From Lunularia cruciata (lineage: Eukaryota; Streptophyta; Marchantiopsida; Lunulariales; Lunulariaceae), in assembly GCA_948567375.1 (NCBI GenBank), contig OX419757.1, forward strand, positions 1,922,001-1,986,000: a stretch of DNA of 64,000 nt, given 5' to 3'. This document shows positions 57,041-64,000 of this stretch, one piece after another (within the stretch, counting starts at the first letter, position 1; each line of letters opens with the position of its first letter). The position numbers were made by a program, and so were the translations under genes. The notes beneath the pieces are model-generated. The model saw only the letters and a list, made by a program, of their open reading frames with translations. It was not told where the DNA came from and did not search any database.

Positions 57041-57293
57041 TAAGGAATCAATGTGTCGACTAAGAGAGAATGTAGCGTATGCTCACATTGTTGCTCCATC
57101 AAGGAAGATTGCAAACCTCTAGTCCAATCTGATGATAGTGAAGCAAAAGGTGGAAAGTCCTCTCTTGCCAATGGGGATAGTTTATCTCTTGTCTCCCACA
57201 ATAAAATGTGGAGAGAAAAGGATCCCCCCTCCACTTTCGTCACACAAGTCTCCAAACCACAAAATGAAAGGAAAGTATGGGTTGCGAGAGAGC

Positions 57294-57888
57294 TCAACTA
57301 CCCAAAAGTGCTATAGGTGTCATCTCCTCCAGAGATAGCAAGCCAACCCCTCCACATGAGATTGGCAGAGCCATCTGGCTACATGCAAAATCCCTTGTCA
57401 CATACTCAAATGTCCTTGGTTCAATAATATCACCAAAGACTCCCATAATCCTCCTATCAAATGCTCTCAAATGTGATAGGAATGACAATGAGGGAGGAAT
57501 TGTACAAATGAGGTAGGAATGGTCTATGAGCAATACTGGAAGAGAGTATACCAAATGCCGCTTGCAGATCTCCTAGTAACGGAAGGTCATCCACATGGAG
57601 AACATACTCTGCAAGGGCAACATCTGAGAAGTGTGTGACAAAATTCTTGGATACTACTAGCACTTCAAGAACATGTAGTCCATCTATGGATGTGATACAC
57701 CCCTCTATAAGCTCAAGGTGGGAAGGGATACCTAAAGGGGACCATGCCTTGCACTTTGACACCTTGACTCTCAAGCCTACTAGATGTAGCTTGGTAGTCA
57801 AGTGGTCAAAGGTCTGCCTAATATGATTTACATGGCCCACGATGTGTGTATCATCTGCCGCCAAGGAGAGAAATACACAACCTAGCAA
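57294..57888 (-). pseudogene. RT C-terminal half of copy 3
   Basis: The frame 57888-57457 (143 codons) keeps SLAADDTHIVGHV, i.e. the intact Ala-Asp-Asp catalytic block that copies 1 and 2 have lost, then LVGLRVKVSKCKAWSP and VDDLPLLGDLQAAFGIL. After a frameshift, 57554-57294 carries the thumb (RAFDRRIMGVFGDII) and LPISCGGVGLL. It is the best guide to the family RT active site in this window, although the N-terminal half is deleted. Confidence 0.8.
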
Positions 57889-58130
57889 TGTGTAATGAAA
57901 TCACTCTCAATGTGTAATGATCACTTTAAACTCTACAAAAGTTTAAAATCCTCATAACTTTCTGTTTAATTCTCCGTAGTCTTCAATCTAGGTACCAATA
58001 GAATCAAAATTGAAAAATGAAGGGAATCTATTATTCACTCGAGTGCTATATGCTAGAGAACATTCATGAATTATAGATATGTCTTCTCGCGACTTTCCCT
58101 CTCCTCTCCCGTCTCCACACTCTCCCGCAC

Positions 58131-59602
58131 GTTCTGCAAATACCAGAAAGAAAGAAAGAAACAAGAAGCAAAAACCAGTCATCTCTAGACTGGGATATAA
58201 AGGAGAAAGCAAAAACAAGAGGCATCAATACATATCTCTCTCGAGCTCAAATGGTCCCGCGGGTGAAACGGAATGAAAGTCATACACATTTTACTAGCGC
58301 GAAGACAGAGGGTTTAGCAGCGCGAGGACAGAGGTCATACTTCCATGATAAAGAAAAAGCTACATGTACCTTCAGAAACAGCAGGTGAATCTCACCTTCT
58401 CCAGTAGGACTTGTTCATGTAGGATTAGCTCCGTAACTCCGTGTTGTGCTCAAAGGTCCACAACTGATTTTTCCCCGGATATGAACTGAACCGTACCCAA
58501 ATTTTGGTATACAGGCTTAACGGCACCCCAAGTTGCCAGAAAGACGTACTAGTACCACTTTAGCTTGACTTGGAGCCCAATTTCATAATCAAGTAAACTA
58601 TGCTTTTGTAATTGCCTACTATACTTGATCTACATCTTTGTTGATCGTTGTAACTCAGAAACGTACTGGAATTTTGTGTAATTGACGACTTTTTGAATTG
58701 ACGGCCACTCAAATGTTTTGGAGAACGACGATTGATATTTAGTTACATGGAAATGTGAAATTTTAGCGGTAATGTTTTGCTTATGAAGAACAGGCCATCC
58801 ATAATCGATTTCCGGCGGAATGCTGGCTGGATGAGTGAAATTCTAAATTTCGAATACGACATCCTGACAGAGCTCAACTCGAAGTGAAAGAAATAGAAAT
58901 TTGAAGTTGAGGGAAGAAATCAGCTGGAGTGGAGTTCAACCGAAAGAATATAAGTCTTCATGCCGAACAGAGAATTCGGCTCCACACGGAACAAAATGGA
59001 CTTTCAAGCTGCATGGACAATTCGAAGTCCAAGAGATTAAAAATTTCGGGTCACTCTGGGAATTCAACCTGGAAAACTTAGACTTTAGGGATGGAAGGAG
59101 AGTTTCGGCATGAAATTTGGGCTCGAGGTTCATGCATAGGAAACTAGATTTCCAGGCCGGATAAAGAGTACAGCCAAAAGAAATGACTCGAACTGAGCAC
59201 AAAGAATTTTCACTTTTGGGTTCGGTGGAGGTTCGGCCCAACTAGAATTAGCTGAAAGAAATGACTAGCGTGTCACATCCACAAATATTAAACTTTCGAG
59301 CCAGTCCGATGCGGATTTCGGCCCAAAGACATACACAAGATATTTTATTAAGCTCTACGAGAAAACTGAGCGAAAATCTCGAGGTGCAAACATCTGTCGG
59401 ATATTCTTCTATCTACGCCTGCTAGTACTCTCTGCCAAGGACGTATTCTTTGAACAGTGTAGATCTAATATCTTGACAAACCCCGAATCTACCATTGCAA
59501 CTATGACCAACGAATTACAAGTCTGACTGACCATTAACGCGTATTGTTACGATTTTCTGTCAACTTGGGGTGACGTTAAATCTATGTCTGAAAGGTTGAT
59601 AA
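58131..59602. other. Mixed-composition spacer with repeated motifs
   Basis: Composition resembles the first 5 kb, with more CpG than the transposon DNA. At 58295-58345 a block with GCGCGA(A/G)GACAGAGG is repeated twice. Between about 58936 and 59330, motifs like TTCGGCCCAAAGA recur every ~60 bp in degenerate form. The plus frame 58901-59113 spans part of this, but its residues show only the repeat. No gene was recognised. Confidence 0.4.
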
Positions 59603-59681
59603 TGTGTAATAATAAAAAAAGCGATCATGTAGAACTCATGAAAGATTGGAAGACCCCATCAAGTCAAGCAAAGGAGAAAAA
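59603..59681. repeat. Lone terminal repeat of the R2-like family
   Basis: Contains GGAAGACCCCATCAAG and the flanking GTGTAATAATAAAAAAAG. Reversed, it matches the 3' end of copy 2 (14285-14345). No leader, RT or endonuclease sequence adjoins it on either side. Confidence 0.6.
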
Positions 59682-59775
59682 AAAGTTAAGTTAAATTAAA
59701 TTTCAATAATATCGATATGAGAAATTTACCATACCTTACCTAAACAATATGATCTAGGTTCAATCATAAGGTCTA

Positions 59776-59912
59776 CAAATTATTGGAATAGACTTATCAA
59801 ACTATTGGAATACCAAAAAATATCAACTATTGGAATATCAAAAAATATCAGCCATTGTGATTTGTTTCATGAGGTCTGCAAACTATTGGAATATCCAAAA
59901 AATCAACTAATG
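59776..59912. repeat. Degenerate ~25-bp repeats (CTATTGGAATA)
   Basis: The unit (A)AACTATTGGAATATC(C)AAAAAAT occurs four to five times, interrupted once by a GTTTCATGAGGTCTGC spacer that itself echoes AAGGTCTAC at 59770. It lies just before the LTR of element A. Confidence 0.7.
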
Positions 59913-59920
59913 TGATTGTT

Positions 59921-61413
59921 TGTCACGCGCCATTCGTAGCATCGCACCTAGATTGTTCGGACATTGGAGTAATATTGATAGTAGTTAGAGATATTTTTGC
60001 AATTACTCATAGATTACTTCTGACAGTCAAATTTCATGTTTGGAGCACTGACTACATGGTGTGGTCCACCGTCATTTGCACCGTTTGCACCATCAGTGTG
60101 CCATCTGTAAGACCATTGGGGTGAGACCTAAATCAAAATCAAGAGTATACGCTGGAAGTGCAACTCTAAAGAGTTCACTTCTTTGATGTTGAGCCTTCAA
60201 GTTCCTGGCTAGAGTGGATTGAGTGCCGGCGAGCGTCACCTGGAGTCTCTTAGCTAGAGTGGGTGTAGTTTGATTGTATTCAATACCCACCTGTTTGTAG
60301 ATTGTCGAGTGACTGATCAAGTACTGATCTGATTGAGTGTGATTCGAGTTGTGTAAACAAATTGTTTACATAAGAGAAGTGAGGTCAATGGAAATTGGAT
60401 GCAAGAACTAAGAGTGTTGTTGGTATCTCCAAGACTTGCTGATCATTGCTAGCTCGATCTGAGTTGTGATTTCCCTAGTGTGTAGAAGCTCATTTGATAT
60501 AGATTTGGCAGTGAGACAGATGGTGTGTGGAAGCGCTGGCTCAATTTTGAGCAAAGAAAAGCAATTTTCAAGTGGTAGTTGTCATTTTTGAGCTTAGGAG
60601 GTGAAAGTAGGACCAATTTGGTGCAAATTGAGCTCAAAGTGCAAAATTGAAGGTGGAGTTTGGAACCCATTCCTGCAAATTAGAGACTTGAAGATCCCTA
60701 TCTATCCAATTTGGCTTGAGTGAAGAGTTAACGGAGGATTTTGCAGTTAGTAAACTTTAGGACTTTACGTTAGATTTTACGTCACATTTATGTCAAATTT
60801 TGTGAAGGGTTTATGTCAATTTTTGGCAAGAAGAACTTTGATCCCATTCTCGGTGATCCTCGTAGCTCAAGAAGTAGATAGTACTTTGATTATGTCAAAT
60901 GCCAAATGGTGCCCGAGTCGGTTCCATGTTGATTTATGAGATGGAGGGTTTTTGTTGAGCCTTCTTGTGATTGGACCCCCTCCATTCTCTACTTCTTTTT
61001 TTGTACTATATTTGTGTGAGGTGCTTTGAATTTAGAGCATTGGTGCTTTGGTGTGCTCTCGGTAGTGAGGTTGGATTGATGACAAGTTAGACTACTTATG
61101 TTTCTCTCTGATGAAGTAGGAAGTGATGACCTACAGACCGTGAGAGTGCATGTTGTGATGGCAGGTTATAGGTTGCACTTTCTCCTAGTGTAGTTGTTGT
61201 TATTAGAGCTACATTAGTCAGTGATATTCAATTGGTGGTGTTTGGCACTAGGTGGTGATTTTTGGTGGGTACTTGAGGTGGTTTTGGTTACGGGTTGCAG
61301 TTCTTGGTTACTTTGTCACTATGTAGTTCTTTGGGGATTCCAAAAGAGATAACACTATAGTATGCAATGGTTACTGCAATACTGGTTAATGCAATAGTTT
61401 ACTCAGAGTGGTG
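59921..61413 (+). repeat. 5' LTR of element A
   Basis: Starts TGTCACGCGCC (compare TGTAACACCC at 19658) and ends just before CTTGATATCAAG. It is ~1.5 kb, unusually long. Shared blocks: CATTTGCACCGTTTGCACC, GATGTTGAGCCTTCAAG, CTTAGCTAGAGTGGGTG and GAGCATTGGTGCT. Confidence 0.65.
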
Positions 61414-61429
61414 CTTGATATCAAGTTGT

Positions 61430-62700
61430 ATCTTAGGTTCTAATGAGGGAGGAGATTGACACTGAGTTGGAATTTGGCATAGGAGTTGATTCAGTTGAGA
61501 GTGCACTTGGTGTGTTTGCACCGTTGTTGTGGGACATGGACAAGATTTATGGGGCCTCCAAAGGCCCCAAAAACTACTCTAGTATAGTGGGTATCATTGA
61601 TTTGGATGATTTCATCTAGGAGTTTGATAGTTGGTGTGATCTACAATAGATGCAAAATCCAACTTTGTTCACACCCTTCATGGCGTGGAAGGAGTTATTT
61701 TAGCACTTGGAGGGTTCATCAATGGACGACTACCATGAATTCAAGAGAGCATACTTGGAGGAGATTTAGCTATAGGGAAAATATTGGTCTTTGAACTATG
61801 TCTCTATTACTTCATGCTTGGTTTCTAGGGGTAGATCGGCAATACCCACGAGTTCTAACTCTAGTAGCATTGGTGGATCTCTTGAAGATGGTGCTATTAT
61901 AAGTGGAGGTACTACTACATGAGGTGGTTTAGTATTGGGGTTTAACCACCATGGTGGAGTTCTTCTCATGTTTGAGGCATAAAATACTAGGAAGTGTGGA
62001 CTGACAAGCTGAGGAGCTTGCAAGAGTTCCAATGGAAGATTGGAGAGAGCTCACGTAAGATATACACTTTCATGAGACAACTAATCAATTTTACTCAAGG
62101 AGTTACTGAGGCTTAGGCAGTCCAGTTTTGGTATGGGATACTAGATAGGGAGTTGTGACGTAAAGTCCATGATGTTATGTTGTTAAAGGCTACTTTGCCT
62201 ACTTTGGAAGTGGTCTTTGGTTTGGCCAAGCGTATTGAGCTCAACATGGTGGAGGAGAGAGTGGTGAAATCTGGATTTGGTAGGGGGACCTCACCCATAA
62301 TTGTTACTTCTTCTAGAGTGCAGTAGAGTGCACCATGCCATGTTGGTTTTTGAGGACAAGATGGACAACCCAAATCCTATGGAGCAAGTAGAAGGCCTAT
62401 TGTAGCTAGACCCTTACCTTCATTATCGGGTCTGCAACAACTGGTGAGTGATGGTATTGCTTGTTGGACTTGTGGTGGACCTCACCATAAGAGAGAGTGC
62501 ACTCAAGGCAACAAATTTGATACCTCTAGTGCATCCCAACTAGCATAGAGATACTGTGAGCATTGCCACAGATTTGGTCACACCAACGACCGATGCTTTG
62601 ACCTACACCTAAAATTACAGAGTGGTAGAGCTATTTTGGTAGGTGGTAGAGGAGCTCTAGGTCCTGGAGGACGAGGTGGTAGAGGTGGTGGTTTGAGGAT
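61430..62700 (+). pseudogene. Gag of element A
   Basis: The capsid-like part around 61990-62260 reads WTDKLRSLQEFQWKIGES and LEVVFGLAKRIELNMVEE, consistent with a retrotransposon capsid. Two zinc knuckles follow: CWTCGGPHHKREC (about 62463-62502; one residue short of the canonical spacing) and CEHCHRFGHTNDRC (about 62554-62595; canonical CX2CX4HX4C). A Gly-rich stretch, GGRGALGPGGRGGRGGG, follows. Frame changes and stops interrupt it. Confidence 0.7.
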
Positions 62701-63125
62701 CCACACTTAGTAGAGGTGCATTACCTACCCTTACTTTTGATATAACAGTGGCTACTTTGATTGAGCAATTGGAGCAGAGATTGGCTAGTATGGCCATAGC
62801 TTAGAGGAGATCAAATTCGGGTGTTGAGGCTTCCACCTCATATGTTGGTGATAGAGACGTCTTAGACTTCATGTGCGGAGCAACATAGGTGGATGCATCT
62901 ACCACAATGACTAGGAGTGCAATACGTGCTCTAGAGCTTAGAGGAGCATCAATGGAGTTGGACCCATAAAGAGTAGAGGTTGGTTGACTTCCTCAATCTT
63001 TTACACTCTCTAAGCCACTACAGACAACATCCATGGCTCTTAGACGTCCTAGTGCATGTGTGGTAGGTGGTGATGGGATGCATGATGGACTACCTTCTTG
63101 TCAACCATCTGCTACTACATAGATT

Positions 63126-63770
63126 ATGTGCTTTCCATTATTCTTAGCTAGGGACATGTTTACATTGGGAGTTGACCCAACCCCAATGTTTAGGTTGGCT
63201 GCCACGCTTTGTGATAGTAGAGATGATGTGATTCCTACTATTAAAGCAGAGGTGGTTGATAGCAGAGCTGACTTGGTTGAGAAGCATGGGATCCGCTTAG
63301 AAACTAGTGGTTTATGGCAAGTAGTAGTGGTTAGATTGGAGGAGTTACCAACAAGACCGACCTTTGAGCGAGCATGGTTTACACCTTGTGTTATCTTATT
63401 GGATAACCAAAGGGGGATTTTTCATTTGGTGGGACCTTCATTGAAGTTTTACACACCACAGAAGATCTTAATAAACCTTGTTGCATAGCCCCTTATGTTG
63501 GAGAAGGCTGCAATGGTCACTTTGGAGTTACGGAAGACCAATATGGAGAGGTGTCTATTTCAGATCTAGACATCCCTAGGTGGTGGTTCTACATAATACA
63601 TCACATGTGGAGAGCTTGATGTTCAGATTCAGCTTGATCATCTGACTGATAGTTCTATGGGTGAGAGCTTAGGCTATTGCAACCGTAGCTAAGTCATATG
63701 ATGTGTTAGTTGGGAAAGTAGTGTTGCACTCCATGGATTTTAGTATTGACTATTAGAGGAGATAACCTCC
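63126..63770 (+). pseudogene. Protease and preceding linker of element A
   Basis: The open frame 63126-63488 (120 codons) has LETSGLWQVVVVRLEELP and FHLVGPSLKFYTPQKILINLVA. It then hits a stop exactly where the active-site Asp-Ser/Thr-Gly region should be followed by Gln, with PLMLEKAA after it. The expected catalytic Asp is read as Asn (KILIN). Downstream the YDVLVG-type end of the protease is encoded near 63697-63720. The long linker before the active site is not one I can name. Confidence 0.6.
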
Positions 63771-64000
63771 TATAGACAAGGTTGGTAGTCAGGTGAGGGA
63801 CAAGTATGTCACCTACATGTATGCTTTAGTAGTGGTAGTCTTGGCTAACTACAGTCATGGACCATGGCAACATTAGTTGTAGCTTTTAGTGGTTTTGTTA
63901 CTTAGCCTGGTGATTTTTTAGAGGGAAACGCCCATAGAGAGGACACTCCAGTACCAAAGAAGATCACTCGGATTTGGAGTATGAGTGAGATTTTTCCATC

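Larger units (their letters stand above)
56133..58130 (-). mobile_element. R2-like copy 3, internally deleted
   Basis: On the minus strand the copy opens with the family leader (58130 down to about 57895; GGAGAGTGTGGAGACGGGAG equals 5236-5255 of copy 1). It then jumps straight to the middle of the RT (GCTAGGTTGTGTATTTC at about 57880, equal to 7160 of copy 1). The finger region and half of the RT are gone, about 1.6 kb by comparison with copy 1. The RT remainder, endonuclease and 3' end (56222-56133) follow. The 3' end contains a 23-bp repeat pair (56133-56155 and 56187-56209). The 5' inverted end is missing beyond 58130. Confidence 0.75.
59921..64000 (+). mobile_element. Element A: second copy of the methyltransferase element
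   Basis: Same family as element B, on the plus strand and cut by the window edge. It has the LTR (59921-61413), a degraded primer site, gag with two zinc knuckles, and protease. The sequence after the protease (about 63850-64000) should lead into the methyltransferase. Shared blocks with element B include SREHTW, the knuckles, FQIQTSL (a stop replaces the first Gln here) and the YDVLVG protease end. Confidence 0.75.

Noticed and set aside
57053-57338. Two overlapping plus-strand frames
   Set aside because: They are antisense to the post-thumb region of R2-like copy 3, which is conserved with copies 1 and 2 on the other strand.

Overview
The window reads as plant nuclear DNA made almost entirely of decayed, nested transposable elements. 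The evidence for a plant is: a U6 snRNA-like sequence with plant-type 5' and 3' ends (15134-15227, minus); Ty3/gypsy chromoviruses with chromodomains and initiator-Met tRNA primer sites; and large AT-rich spacers. I cannot name the species. The mix of an R2-like RT family and a retrotransposon carrying a DNA methyltransferase makes me lean to a non-flowering plant with a large genome, but that is inference. I found no intact host protein gene.

Layout. 1-5090: mixed-composition spacer with a perfect 14-bp hairpin and a 107-bp tandem duplication. 5111-8920 and 9240-14345 (plus) and 56133-58130 (minus): three copies of one family with an R2-like layout (C2H2 finger, RT, CCHC knuckle, restriction-like endonuclease). 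At least copy 1, and probably copy 2, have ends that are inverted repeats of each other. Copy 2 carries a Ty1/copia fragment that forms an in-frame chimeric ORF. 14350-19150: spacer, U6-like sequence, AT-rich DNA. 19227-34797 plus 47903-48604 (minus): a large Ty3/gypsy-type element, here called element B, with the order LTR, gag, protease, C5-DNA methyltransferase, RT, RNase H, integrase, PHD-like finger, LTR. It is broken by several insertions. A second copy, element A, starts at 59921 (plus) and runs off the window.

34798-47902: chromovirus E2 inserted in element B's 5' LTR. Chromovirus E1 (37300-43834) of the same family is inserted inside E2's RNase H, with a perfect AATTG target-site duplication (TSD). 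Together B, E2 and E1 form a three-level nest with a readable order of events. Solo LTRs of this family lie at 48713-49457 and, diverged and on the plus strand, at 28909-29658; both have perfect 5-bp TSDs. 49461-54660: a third chromovirus, E3, whose LTRs carry a 62-bp minisatellite of different copy number at the two ends.

How the parts relate. Each element encodes or once encoded its own replication proteins, and all pol frames seen here carry stops, frameshifts or deletions. The most interesting items are the retroelement-borne cytosine methyltransferase with its PHD-like finger, the R2-like family with inverted termini, and the U6-like sequence. All alignments were made by eye; coordinates of degraded domains are approximate.
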